Shown: piece by piece, positions 22,771 to 33,860 of the stretch
How positions within the stretch are numbered: the stretch's first letter is position 1
Layout: each line of letters begins with the position of its first letter
DNA from: Rugalucina vietnamica
Lineage: Eukaryota > Mollusca > Bivalvia > Lucinida > Lucinidae
Length of the DNA: 64,000 nt
Direction: 5' to 3'
Assembly (NCBI GenBank): GCA_964017185.1
Contig: OZ024874.1
Coordinates: 33,642,721 to 33,706,720, forward strand
Translations under genes and position numbers: made by a program
Notes under the pieces: model-generated
Told to the model about the DNA's origin: nothing
The model's database searches: none
The model's input: the letters and a program-made list of their open reading frames with translations, nothing else

Positions 22771-25172
22771 ATGTCGACAGCAATTTCTGCTGTCAACCGA
22801 GTATGTCGACAGCAACTTCTGCTGTCAACAGAGTATGTCGACAGTATGTTCTGCTGCCGACCAAGTATGTCGGCAGCAACTTAGGCTGCCGATCAAGTAT
22901 GTCAACAGAAACTTATAATGTCATTGGAGTATGTCGACAGCAACTTCTGCTGTCGACGACCCAGTATGTGGACAGCGAGTTTTTGCTGTCGACCGAGTAT
23001 GTCATAGTATATCAACTTCTGCTGTCGACCAAGTATGTCGACAGCAACTTCTGCTGTCAACTGAGTATGTTGACAATAATACATCTGCTGTTGACACAGA
23101 ATGAAATGGCTGTCGACCGAGTATGCCAACAGCAATTTCTGCTGTCAACCGAGTATGTCGACAGCAACTTCCATTGCCAACAGAGTATGATGACAGCATC
23201 TTCTGCTGCCGACCAAGAATGTCGACAGCAACTTAGGCTGCCGACCGAGTATGTCAACAGCAACTTACATGTATGTTGTCATTGGAGTATGTCGACAGCA
23301 ACTTCTGCTGTCGACGACCCAGTATGTGGACAGCAATTTTTGCTTTAGACCGAGTATGTCAACATCAACTTCTGCTGTCGACCAAGTATGTCAACAGCAA
23401 CTTCTGCTGTCAACCGAGTATGTTGACAATAATACATCTGCTGTTGACACAGAATGAAATGACTGTCGACCAAGTATGTCGACAGCAACTTCTGCTGCCG
23501 ACCGCGTATGTCGACAGCAACTTCTGCTGTCCACCGAGTATGTTGACAGCAATATCTGCTGTCCACCGAGTATGTCTACAGTAACTTCTGCTGCCGACCG
23601 AGTATGTCGACAGCAATTTCTGCTGGCGACCGAGGTTGTTGACTGCAATTTCTGCTGTTAACCGAGTATGTCGACAGCAACTTCTCCCGTCAACCAAGTA
23701 TATCGAAAGTAACTTCTGCTGTCGACCGAGTATATCAACAGCAACTTCTGCTGTCAACCGAGTATGCTGACAGCAACTATGTTGACCGCAACTTCTGTCG
23801 ACAGCAATTTCTGCTGTTGAGTTAGTATGTCGACAACAATTTCTGCAGTCGTCCGAATATGTTGACAGCATCTTCTGCTGTCAAGCGAGTATGTCAACAG
23901 AAAATTTCTGCTGTCGACCGAGTATGTCGACAGCGACTCCTGCTGTCCACCGAGTATGTCAACAACAATGTCTGCTGTTGACTGAGTATGTTGACAGCAA
24001 TTTATTCTGTCGATGGAATATGTCGACAAGAACTTCTGCTGCTGACCGAGTATGTAGACAGTAACTTCCGCTGTCAACCGAGTATGTCGACAGCATACTA
24101 TGCTGTCGACCGAGTATGTCGACAGCTATTTCTGCTGTCGACCGATTATGTCAACAGCAATTTCTGCTGTCGACCGATTATGTCAACAGCAACTATGGCT
24201 GTCAACCGAGTATGTCGACAGCAACTACTGCTGTCGACCGAGTATGTCGACAGCAACTTCTGCCGTCGACTGAGTATATCGACAGCAACTTCTGCTGTCA
24301 ACCGAGTATGCCGACAGCAACTAATGCTGTCGACCGAGTATGTTGACAGCAACTTCTTCTGTCGACAACAATTTAGGCAGTTGACCGAGTATGTCAACAG
24401 CAATTTCTGCTGTCGTCCGACTATGTTGACAGCAACTTCTACTGTCAACTGAGTATGTCAACATAAATTTCTGCTGTCGACCGAGTATGGCGACATCAAC
24501 TTCTGCTGTCCATCGGGTATGTCGACATCAATTACTGCTGTCGACCGAGTATGTCGACAGCAACTTCTGCTGTCGACCAAGTATGTCAACAACAATTTCT
24601 GCTGTTGACTGAGTATGTTGACAGCAATTTCTGCTGTCGATGGAGTATGTCGAAAACACTTTCTGCTGCTGACCGAGTATGTCGACAGTAACTTCCGCTG
24701 TCAACCGAGTATTTCGACAGCATACTCTGCTATCGACCGAGTATAGACAGAAACTTTTGCTGTCAACCGAGTATGCCGACAACAACTTTCACTGTCAACC
24801 GAGTATGTCGACAGCATCTTCTGATGTCAACCGAGTATGTCGACAGCAACTTCTGCTGTCCACCGTGTATGTCGACAGCAACTTCTGCTGTCGACCGAGT
24901 ATGTCTACAACAACTTCTGCTGTCGGCTTAGTGTGTCAATAGCAACTTCAGTGTTTTTAACTGATTCCAAAGGATCTAACAATTATATTTTTTTCTGCTG
25001 TTGACCGAGTATATCTACAACAACTGCTGCTGTCAACGGAGTATGTCAACAGCCACTTCTGTTGTCGAACGAGTATATAGAGATAGTAACTTCTGCTGTT
25101 GACAGAGTTTGTCGACAGCGACAGCAACTTTTGCTGTGGACCCAGTATGTCGACAGCAACTTCTGCTGTCCG
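22771..25172. repeat. palindromic 32-bp satellite array
   Basis: About 70 tandem units of gtcgacagcaacttctgctg followed by tcgaccgagtat. Within each unit GTCGACAGCA and TGCTGTCGAC are exact complements around a loop of about five bases, so every repeat is a small hairpin with SalI sites. Unit variants are dominated by gtcgac to gtcaac or gttgac and ccgag to ccaag or ctgag, that is C-to-T or G-to-A changes at CpG. Because 32 is not a multiple of three, all frames on both strands cycle through similar peptides; these are not genes. A short non-repeat patch lies near 24950-24990. Confidence 0.93.
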
Positions 25173-25505
25173 AGTATTATGGAATTTATTGTTGGCATAT
25201 CAGAGATCAATCAAACGCCAGTAAAGCTTGGAAACTGGGCAAGCCTTCCTTTTAAAGGGAAATTTTATTTTAATTTTCACCTCCGACAGGGGTATGAAAG
25301 AATGCGAATTCACAATTCAGCCAGATAATATAAACATAAATATAAAAAGAAAATGACCAATGAAAACGTAAAATGAAAATGTGAATGATAATAATTGAAT
25401 TGTGAAGTCTCGTTTAATGGGACTAATGAATTTCATATGCTTTCACTTAAATATTTCATAGCATATCATCAATTTTTGAGAAAATTTTCAAACAATATCT
25501 CTCAG

Positions 25506-25613
25506 CATTTAGAAAAGGCTGTAAATAGTTGTCAGTCGGTCCTGCTAGCAATCACAGAGGAATGGCAGAGGGCCTTAGACAGGAATGAGTATGTAGGAAC
25601 CATTCTCATGGAC
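25506..25613 (+). pseudogene. short LINE reverse-transcriptase fragment
   Basis: Encodes SCQSVLLAITEEWQRALDRN and EYVGTILMD, the RT stretch between the fingers and the first catalytic aspartate in CR1/Jockey-like elements. The expected continuation (LSKAFD) is absent; sequence diverges after the final aspartate. The open frame around it (from 25395) is longer but not recognisable. Confidence 0.65.
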
Positions 25614-25739
25614 CACCAAGGATCCTATATCGAGAGGACGGCACACACTATGGAGATCGCTCATGAAATATTGACTATGTATAGTCTGATTTTTTTTCAA
25701 TGTGCAGGGAGGAGCCTGTCAATTTTTGATTGACAATGA

Positions 25740-26484
25740 CAAAGTTGACCATTACATTTAAAAATAGGTAGTTCTCACTTGGACTGTTACTTTGACCCAC
25801 TTGTTATTGTTGAACCAATCAGTGTCACAATTTAACTTCATGCACTGAAAATGATGGGTAAGCACATACTGTCACAGAAAAATATTCTGTACTACATGAC
25901 TGTATTTATGTATGACCATATTGCAAATTCCCTTAGTAAATGCCTGGTAAACATTCTTGTAGTATGACTCTGTTTTTCCTTTCAAGTTTAAAACTTTAAT
26001 TCTGATACAATTAAATATCAAATGATGCAGGCTTACTTTAAATTACTAATTTACTAATGAAAGCAGCAGAAAAAAGTGCAATAACTTCTTACTGGAAGTA
26101 ACAGTACGGATCTGTAAAGTGTTACTGACAGCTCAGTCAAGTAAGCAGCGAATCTGTTGCAGCAGCAGCAGCAGCAGCAGCAAAATAAATGAAAATAAAA
26201 AAGAAAATAAAAAAAATATAATGATAATAATAATAATAATAATAATACACGGTCAAGTTAGCTGCATCGAAACTTTTTGCCACCTATTGTCTATTGTTCA
26301 TACAGACAAGGCTCTAGAGTATCATCGTCCATCTTGAAGCTTACACTGATAAGCAAATCACTAAGGCACTACGGCACAATTCGGTCTCTCCTTTTTGTTT
26401 AAGTCTGTCTATGCTAGATTGTGTCATTAAATGTCACTTTCTCATGCGCTATCACCTAGATTAAAGCCAAATCAATCTGTGACA
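25740..26484. other. no gene; short triplet repeats
   Basis: Unique-looking AT-rich DNA with an (AGC)n run at 26159-26182 and an (AAT)n run at 26222-26247. Confidence 0.5.
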
Positions 26485-26775
26485 AAAATGTTCGCTGCAA
26501 GCGATATTGCTGCTTTAATACTTGACTGTTTTTCGCTGTAGCAAAATAGCTGCTTACTTGACCAATTTCGCTGCAGCAAAATTGCCGCTAACTTGACTGT
26601 ATTTTGCTGCAGCAAATTTAATTCTAACGCTGCAAGCAAAATTGCCGTTAACTTGACTGCTTTTGCTGTAGCAAAATTGCTGCTACGTGTAACATGACCA
26701 ATTTTGCTGCAGAAAAATTGCTGCTAACTTGACCGTTTTTGATCCAGCAAATTTGCTGCTAATTTGACCGAGCTG
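26485..26775 (+). repeat. minisatellite of ttgctgcagcaaa units
   Basis: Five to six degenerate units of about 58 bp (ttttgctgcagcaaaattgc, then tgctaacttgact). The core TTTGCTGCAGCAAA is self-complementary. Unit spacing is irregular. Confidence 0.7.
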
Positions 26776-27470
26776 ACCTTGTAGGAAAAATAAGTAAAAT
26801 CAGCTGGTTCTCCGAATCGCTTTATTTTTTTCGAATGGTTCTTTACTGACCTTCTACTGCGGTCATGTACCATCAGTAAAGCAAAGAGTTGTTGACAAAA
26901 ATAGAGACATTGAAATATTTGAGTGTAGCTGTATGGTTATATTTTAGAAACACAATGTTTATGTTTTTGTGTGTCTACCATACACTTCACCTATTTTGAA
27001 ATCTTTCAGGTGAAACACAGGTATAGCACAAAGACAACAAGCATAGTCACCTTTACTTCAATACATTGTCAGCTCTGGGACCCTTTCTCAACAATGAAAT
27101 CATCCAAGGCTGGGCCTAGCTAAGCCCTGCCCTGCACATTGAAAAGATCCAAGTATACTATGCCTCTTTTACCTGTCCGCAAAGCCGCAGCAACGATATT
27201 GTCGCCATTTTGAAATAAAAACGTGGAGGTTTTTTTTTTGTTAAATAACTATAAAGATTGGTTGCATTCAAGTTGATAAATAAAGAAAATTAAGTGCACA
27301 AAGTCTACAACCATCAAAACAGACAATTTTAAAACCAAGTTTCAAACTAAAACCTTTCAATTTAGACAAAAACGTAGGAAAAAGAAATCCTTAAAACAAA
27401 TTTGTGAGCCGTAAATTTCCCGGAAAAAATCGTCCTGACTAACTGAGAGTCTAGCTTGAACTAAAGTTTC
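26776..27470. other. no gene recognised
   Basis: AT-rich sequence without repeats or coding signal that I can support. Confidence 0.4.
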
Positions 27471-27727
27471 GCATATGAGAATTATGCATCAACCAGCTTT
27501 CGGTTACAATATTACTTACTATATGTTAACTTTAAGATTTGCCTTTAACATACAAAGTAAACACAATAATTACAGTATTCGTAGAAAGCTCAAATAAAGT
27601 CGCATATGAGAATTATGCATCAACCAGCTTTCGGTTACAATATTACTTACTATATGTTAACTTTAAGATTTGCCTTTAACATACAAAGTAAACACAATAA
27701 TTATTCGTAGAAAGCTCAAATAAAGTT
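27471..27727 (+). repeat. tandem duplication, 131-bp unit
   Basis: 27471-27601 is repeated at 27602-27727 with almost no change; the second copy lacks about five bases (acagt) near its end. Very recent tandem duplication. Confidence 0.9.
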
Positions 27728-28267
27728 GTAAAGTGTTCCGAAGCGCGACCGTCGATTTTCGTTTTCAAAAAACGGTCCGCCATTTTGTCAAGCGGACTTT
27801 ATTTCTTATAAATTTACTACTACACATTTCAAAATATCAAACTAATATTTAAATTTTCCGAAACTGATGTATCTGCTGTTCATAAATATTATACAAACTA
27901 ATAGCACACAGCTTATATCTAAGTAATCGGTTCCGATTTATGACGACTGTGTGAAAATTGGTCGCCATGACGCCATTTTAAGGCCAAAAATAGAAACAAA
28001 TTAAGGGTGAAGAAAACCACTAAAATTACCTGTAATGTGATAATTAGGGGAAAAATAAATATGTCAGATGAAAGATAATTAAAACCCGGCCAAACTTACG
28101 GAAAGTACCGAAGGTTCCGGGCCGGGTCTACGGAATTTGACGGAAAATTACGTTACCTTTAGATACCGGAATTTAGTTCCAGTATCGGTACGATTGTTTA
28201 GAAAAAGTGTGTATTCCGAACAATAACCTGCATTTTCTCGACTCCATTTAAATAAAAGTAAATAAGA
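27728..28267. other. no gene recognised
   Basis: AT-rich. Short words such as cgccattttgtc are present but no frame. Confidence 0.4.
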
Positions 28268-28969
28268 GAAACAAGTTGGCTTCTTTAAAAAGAAACCAAT
28301 GAAAAGGTCAGCAGCAGTTTGATATAAGAGCTTCCTTTTGCTCTAGATTTCAGTGTTGTTGATTCTCTGGTTTGTCATTTATTTCGATTCCCATACGTTT
28401 CAGTTTCGTATAAATATCGTTTCTTGTTATGAACGCTTGACCAGTGTGTGTATCTGTCACTCAAGGCATTGGCTAAAATTTCTGATGTTACAGAATCAAA
28501 GCTAATTCTAATTACAATCAAATATGTCGATATGTCACAGTGTAGAAAACCATTTTGCAGTGCAGTCAATTTGTGACAGAGATCTGAATTTTGACTTGCA
28601 GCCACACTACCGGAAAGAGACCCATGGGTCTGATGTAATGAACTAAAAGTCAGCCATATAGAGTTCCTATAGTTTCTGTACCCCTCATCAGGGTATCTAC
28701 GATCGTAACTTAGATGCGCTATGATAAGAAGTCGCCACGATCGAGACAGCTTGCTAGATATTTACCGCTTTTTGACAGAGAGTGTCGAAAATGGATAAAT
28801 TAAATTGTTTGCGGTAAACTGTCTAGTCAACATAGACGGGTTCACTAGTTTTTATTAAGCGCTTTATGTGACAAAACGCGTAATTGAGAGGGAGCAGTCG
28901 ATCATGGGTACAGTTTTCTTCATATTCAAAGTAAACACTGTGGAAAAGGTCTGAGGGACCTTTTCCAAT
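28268..28969 (+). mobile_element. dispersed hairpin-ended repeat (copy 1)
   Basis: Begins gaaacaagttggcttcttt and ends in the hairpin ggaaaaggt..accttttcc followed by aat. The same sequence occurs at 38322-39182 with many point changes, and its first 20 bases at 8129. The shared limits define the element ends. A 76-codon minus-strand frame here is not conserved in the other copy, so I do not call it a gene. Position 28833-28834 is the empty site matching the MITE in copy 2. Confidence 0.65.
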
Positions 28970-29560
28970 AACTACCCAATGACACAAATCAAACCGTTCA
29001 TCCAGTCTTGGATCCTAAATAATTATTGAATCCGAGATTCAATTGAATGGCGAGGTCTTATTATACCTACTGATATTTCAATCACTTTTACGCATTTTAT
29101 TTGGATTGCTTATATGTGTAGTAGTTAGTAGACCAGGCTTAGCATGCTGTTTATGCTCTACTAACCGGTCTACTGCTGTGTGTGTACTTCGTGTTGTGTT
29201 TTGATTATTGAATTGCTTTGCGACTTCCCGTCAAACTACAGACAGACGGACAAACGTTCAGGTAGCTACGGACTGACGGAAAGTGCTAGATTTGTGTAAG
29301 ATACCGGGTTCGAATCTCTGGATTTGAGGCCTTTGGGACACTAGGGTGGTTGTAAAATATGAGAAAGGTTCTTGGTTTTAAACAAACATGGATTTATTTA
29401 CAAATGACATGATATTATATGATACATTGACTTTGAATAGGTCTTACACCGTAAACAAAGATATGATAAATTGACGTTGCATAGGTTTTACACCATATAC
29501 AAAAGTCTTGGAATTTAAGAGTTTTACATCATGTTAATTTGACAACATATTGATTAACAT
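28970..29560. other. no gene recognised
   Basis: Contains a ggttcgaatct word at 29308 resembling a tRNA B box but no matching A box at the right distance. Otherwise unremarkable. Confidence 0.4.
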
Positions 29561-29563
29561 AAG

Positions 29564-30667
29564 AATGTGGATAAACTTCACATCTTAAATGCTAAAAGTT
29601 ACAAAGTAACCTTACGTGGAAACAAGAAGTTATTCCTCTCAGAAGAATGCCCTGGCTGTCCCATGGGAACAAAAGCCATTCTTCTGGGGCACAACTTAGG
29701 TCTTACATATGGCTGTGTGACTGCCAATTAAGGCTCCAAACCAATACATGAGTGTATGATAACAAACAGTTTTGTTATAAGGTGTGTATGAGTTCAATAT
29801 TGTTCAATATCTAATTTACTGAATTCTTTAGTCTAAAAGATATATATTATGACAATTGTACCTAGTGTTCAATAAAATAAGCATTGCAAATGCAAATAAA
29901 GACAATAAACTAATCTTAATCAAGTTTGCAATATCAAATCCAAGGGAAATAACTAATTTCTCATGAAAAGGACAAATCATATTTCTCATTTTGCCTACAT
30001 GTATCACAATCACTGAATGTTTTTCTTTCTATAGCTATGTCAATGGCCTCTTGTAATGATTGAGGACAATGAAACAATATATGATCTGACCAGCCTTTTA
30101 TGCCTAAGCCTTGTATAAATTGGTTAATAATGAGGGGGTCTAATAATTGGTCTGGGTATGCTTTAATAGCTAAGTGTTTTTAAATCCTAGCCATATTTCA
30201 CAACAGTTTCACCCTCAAGTAATACTCTTTTCTGTGGCAGTTCATACTTTTTATACAAAGCCTGTTTGATACTTATTACATCCACTGCTGGTAAACTTTG
30301 AAGAATACTAGTCGTGTATAAATATGCTGGTCCTTCTAAACATTTGATTAACCTGTAAGGTTTCTGATTTTCTGGCCATGAATTAATCTGACATGCTATT
30401 TCAAATTGGACGAAAAAGCTGTCCAAATATTCTGACTTACCATCAAACTTTTGTGGTAAAATAAACATATTTGATGTGATTTTCTAGCATTGACAACAAT
30501 GGCTGACACAAATTGGCATACAATTTACATGTGTTTCAACATTTACTGGCAAAGTATTAAAATGGCATACAACACAATTGTTTTAAACAAATTGACATAT
30601 AGAATAAGAATGTGGATAAACTTCACATCTTAAATGCTAAAAGTTACAAAGTAACCTTGTGAGGAAG
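29564..30667 (-). mobile_element. LTR-retrotransposon relic between direct repeats
   Basis: The stretch agaatgtggataaacttcac with the next about 45 bases occurs at 29564 and again at 30604, bracketing a gag remnant. The direct repeats may be pieces of the two LTRs or part of a host duplication; neither is long enough to decide. No pol domains remain. Confidence 0.4.
29961..30468 (-). pseudogene. Gypsy-like gag remnant
   Basis: Minus-strand product starts MFILPQKFDGKSEYLDSFF and continues with FEIACQINSWPENQKPYRLI, LEGPAYLYTTSILQ and ALYKKYELPQKR, a pattern of the retrotransposon gag family (aromatic/basic start, W-x-E, L-x-G-x-A). A TAG stop follows VVKYG at about 30187. A frameshift then leads to HLAIKAYPDQLLDPLIINQF, GLGIKGWSDHILFHCPQSLQ and AIDIAIERKTF, the expected C-terminal half of such a gag. 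One stop and one frameshift make it inactive. No nucleocapsid knuckle, protease or reverse transcriptase was found next to it. Confidence 0.65.
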
Positions 30668-30849
30668 AAGAATAACTCGGTGTTTCGTGGAAGTGGCTTT
30701 CGGCGCTGTGTCCCGGTGTCCCAGATAGAGTGGTTTGTCTTCATCATACTTTTCCCCAGTTAAATTAATAATTGGTGTCCCAGGAAAGGCGGTTTATCCT
30801 CATTACACTACTGTTTATTGTGCCTACCTCTCTGTCGTGCTCGTTCCCT

Positions 30850-31060
30850 TTCGTTCCTGTTGAATTAGCCGGATGGCTACCTTGTTGGGAAAGAGCTAGT
30901 CATTCTGCTCTTCGAGTGTGTTGTCGGAAAATGTTTTGTTGTGTTTTATGTATTTTCTTTCCCACCCGCTTTCTATGTTGGGACTTTAAATTTAATTGCA
31001 TCGATTCCTGGTCCCTCTATTCTTACTTTCTTTACTTCTTCTTTTTCTTTTTTTCCCCCA
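30850..31060 (+). repeat. diverged piece of the 36.8-37.9 kb repeat
   Basis: gccggatggctacctt, gaaagagctagtcat and ttttaaatttaattgc-type words match 37570-37760. The frame of about 99 codons here reflects that repeat and is not supported as a gene. Confidence 0.5.
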
Positions 31061-31094
31061 AAAATTTCTGAAAATCGAAACTACTGTTGTATAT

Positions 31095-31460
31095 AATAGC
31101 AAACACACATGTGTTTGCTTAAGGGTATACGTATATGGTTATTGTTGTTGTTGTTGTTGTAACAAAGCAAGAGGCACAAACCGGAAGGTAAAAGCTGTGG
31201 ACGGCCATTTTTATAGAATATTCAGATGTCGGGAAACTTGTACTTTATTTTTCTTTTCTTGACTATTTATTTTTTCTTTGTGAAACGTTATTCCATATGT
31301 GCCATTTCCGAGGCCATTTCAGATCAAATTTGATACAAAACTCTGAAAAAAATATTAAAAACAAAATTTACAAATTCAGACGACAATCTCTGACTGTATA
31401 GATGGTCGTCCATGTGGATATTTTGAAAACCAGTCTGCGTTTCGGAACACTCGGTTCGAA
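31095..31460 (+). repeat. tagcaaacacac repeat, copy A
   Basis: Landmarks in order: tagcaaacacacatgtgttt, a gttgtt run, ccggaaggtaaaagctgtgg, acggccattttt, tcgggaaacttgtactttat, caaattcagacgac. The order is preserved in copies B (33861-34185) and, more loosely, C (37897-38225). Short inverted start (acacatgtgtt). No coding capacity. Confidence 0.6.
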
Positions 31461-31510
31461 ATTCCGGGAAGTAAAACCCCGGATCAACGCCCGGGACCCG
31501 AATAGCTCAG

Positions 31511-31836
31511 GGGCGCCCGGATAGCTCAGTCGGTAGCGCATTTGGCTTCTGACTAGCTATGTGCCGTGCAGGTTCGAATCCCACTGGCGACGCCAGTAAA
31601 AACTATCAATTATTGAAAAAAAACTACCAATGGTTCCTGCATCGGTATGTACCAATGGTTGGTTGACTGTCACCTTCCGGGCGCGGTGGTTTCACAGGGT
31701 ATTTCCCGACCGAATGTCGAGAACTGCCCTGTCTTTCCCCCACCACTAGACAGTCGGCGTCTAAGAAGCAGAATTGCTTTGCTAAGTAGAAATGCCTAGC
31801 TTGACGTCTATCTCCAGTAAGTAAGTAAGTAAGTTA
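31511..31836 (+). mobile_element. tRNA-derived SINE
   Basis: The head has a consensus A box (tagctcagtcgg at 31521) and a perfect B box (ggttcgaatcc at 31571) spaced as in a tRNA, with partly pairing ends (ggcgccc/ggcgacgcc). A non-tRNA body of about 220 bp follows, then an (agta)n tail at 31815-31834. Promoter, body and simple-repeat tail in this order define a tRNA-derived SINE. The anticodon arm does not fold well, so it is not a functional tRNA. Confidence 0.72.
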
Positions 31837-32049
31837 ATTATGATAGAGAAGGGTCGTTTCGGTCGCGTGAATCATTTTGGTCTTTAGACCGCTCCCATGC
31901 TCATGTGTTATGCTCAAATCCAATGACACAATCCAAATGGCTGAAACCACGGCAATCAAGAATATACAAGTTGGTGGCTGGCTGGCGTGTGATTGGCAAT
32001 AAACTCGCTCATCATAGCAGGATATTCTGTCTTCAGTTGCAGGGTATGG

Positions 32050-32482
32050 CAAACTAGACTGATGTAGGAGTAAGGTAAGGGGTAGGCAGGATAGATTAGT
32101 AAGTGGCGATGTGTAGGGTGTGGTGATGGTATAAATGGGACGGGGTATGGCTGAATGGGAGATGGTAGGGCAGGGTAGGGAAGGAGGAGAGGGTAAGGTA
32201 GGGCAGTGAATAGTGGTAGTGATAGGGGTGTGTAGGGGAAAACAGGTGGAGAAGGGTAGGGCAGATGGAGAGTACGGTAGGGCAGGAGGGGAAGTGTAGG
32301 GGGTTGTGTGGTGGTGGTAGGGGTGTGTAGGGAGAAGGACGTTTGTGGTGGGTGTTGGTTTGTGAGGAGTAGGTATAGGGAAGGGTAGGAGGTAAGGTAT
32401 GATACAGTATGAAGTGGGGTATGAAGTTGAGGTAAGGTGGGAAGAGGTGAGGTGGTTTGGTAGTGGTGGGTAGGATATGGTG
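32050..32482 (+). repeat. G-rich ggtagggcaggg tract
   Basis: About 430 bp almost free of C on this strand, made of variants of gtagggtaggggtgtg. Runs of three or more G recur every 5-12 bases, a layout able to form quadruplexes. The complementary strand reads as a proline/leucine/tyrosine-rich frame, which is an artefact of composition. Confidence 0.75.
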
Positions 32483-33328
32483 TACTGGAAGGGTCAAAAT
32501 GGCCGAAGTGGTTAACCGACCGGTTAACCGATCGGTCCATGCCTATTTTGAAATAGGCATGCACCCGCATATATAGGGGTGCACCCGCATATTTAGAGGT
32601 CCACCCCTATTTTCAGATACGGGTTAACCTGTATTTTATGGGTTAACCTGCAATTTAGAGGTGCATGCCTGTTTTAGCGGTGCATGCCTATTTTAGAGGT
32701 GGACCCCCAAAAATGCAGGTGCATGTCTATTTTATGGGTGCATGCCTATTTTAGGGGTTAATCTCTATTTTATAGGTTAATTCCTAAAAATACGGGTTCA
32801 CCCCTAAAATAGGCATGCACCGCTATTTAGGGGTTAACCTCTATTTTAAGGGTGCACCCGCATATTTGTAGGTGCATGTCTAAATATAGGGGTGCACCCA
32901 TAATTTGAAAATGCAGTTTCACCCCTATTTTTAGGGGTCCATGTCTAAATAGAGGTGAACCCCTAAATAGGGTTGAACCCGTAAAAATAGGGGTTAACCT
33001 CTATTTTCAAATTGCGGGTGCATCCCTATATTTAGGGGTTAACCTACAAATATGCGGGTGCACCCCTAAATAGAGGTTAACCCCTAAATAGCGGTGCATG
33101 CCTATTTTACGGGTGCACCCGTATTTTTAGAGGTGCACCCGTAAAATAGAGGTTAACCCCTAAAACAGGCATGCACCCGTAAAATAGACATGCACATGCA
33201 TTTTAGGGGTTAACCTCTATCTTAAAATAGGGATGAACCTCTAAATATGCGGGTGCACCCCTATATTTGCGGGTGCATGTCTATGGACCGATCGGTTAAC
33301 CACTTCGGTCATTTTGACCCTCCCAGTA
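32483..33328. mobile_element. TA-flanked element filled with modular palindromes
   Basis: The body is 32485-33326. The left end CTGGAAGGGTCAAAATGGCC and the reverse complement of the right end CTGGGAGGGTCAAAATGACC match, and the match continues through gaagtggttaaccg and atcggtccat (about 48 bp, the left arm holding one extra accggttaaccg). TA lies on both sides (32483-32484, 33327-33328). The interior is a chain of roughly 35-40 short blocks: a self-complementary GC core such as GGGGTTAACCCC, GGGTGCACCC or GGTGCATGCC, separated by tattttA or taaaata. Halves are mixed between cores (GGTTCACC, GGTGAACC, GGTCCACC). No protein is encoded. Confidence 0.75.
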
Positions 33329-33354
33329 CCCATAATGGAGGGAGGCTAGGCGGT

Positions 33355-33735
33355 ATTCCATTCGGTTCCCGGGTCGTTTCGGTCTCGGGTAAATTCGATC
33401 CCTGGTCATTTCAGTCCCGGGTTATTTCGAACCGGTTGATTTCGATCCAGTCATTTCGGTTTGGGATCGTTTCGGTCCCGGTGCTTTCGGTCCGGGTCAT
33501 TTCGGTCCAGGGTCATTTCGGATTAGGGTCGTTTCGATCCCAGGTGGTTTCGGTTACGGATCATTTTGGTCCCAAGTCGTTTCGGTCTCGGGTATTTTAG
33601 CCCCGGTACGTGAAGGACGGAGTCGTTTGGTCCCGAGTCATTTCGGTCCAGTCGTTTCGATCTCGGCTCGTTTCGGTCCCGGGTCATTTCGATCCCATGG
33701 TGTTCATTTCAGTTCCGGGTCGTTTCGTAAAGGGC
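33355..33735 (+). repeat. short-unit array of gtcatttcggtcccgg
   Basis: About twenty degenerate units of 17-21 bp built on gggtcgtttcggtccc. Variation lies mainly between the ttcg core and the flanking ggtcc. The same core recurs at 31851, 34665-34720, 35215-35350 and inverted at 36668-36720. Confidence 0.75.
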
Positions 33736-33860
33736 GTTTCTCGGATCATGGCTGTTTATGTGCTACCTACCTACCTACTTACTTACCTCTACAGGAGACT
33801 TGTAGACCATTTTGGTACTTAGTCTGGTATTCTCCCACTGGACACACTGGACGACAACGA

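Noticed and set aside
22771..25172. Possible CRISPR array or long repetitive protein
   Set aside because: Units are contiguous 32-bp palindromes without spacers, the setting is eukaryotic, and open frames occur on both strands in all phases because of the repeat period.
28375..28605. 76-codon minus-strand frame in the dispersed repeat
   Set aside because: The second copy of the repeat breaks the frame, so there is no sign of coding constraint.
29300..29325. tRNA or SINE B box (ggttcgaatct)
   Set aside because: No A box at the proper distance and no cloverleaf could be drawn.
31511..31593. Functional tRNA gene
   Set aside because: A and B boxes are good but the anticodon and acceptor stems do not pair properly; the body and tail show it is a SINE.
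32096..32570. Proline-rich minus-strand frame of 204 codons
   Set aside because: It is the complement of a G-rich low-complexity tract; overlapping frames have the same composition and no domain or splice signal is present.
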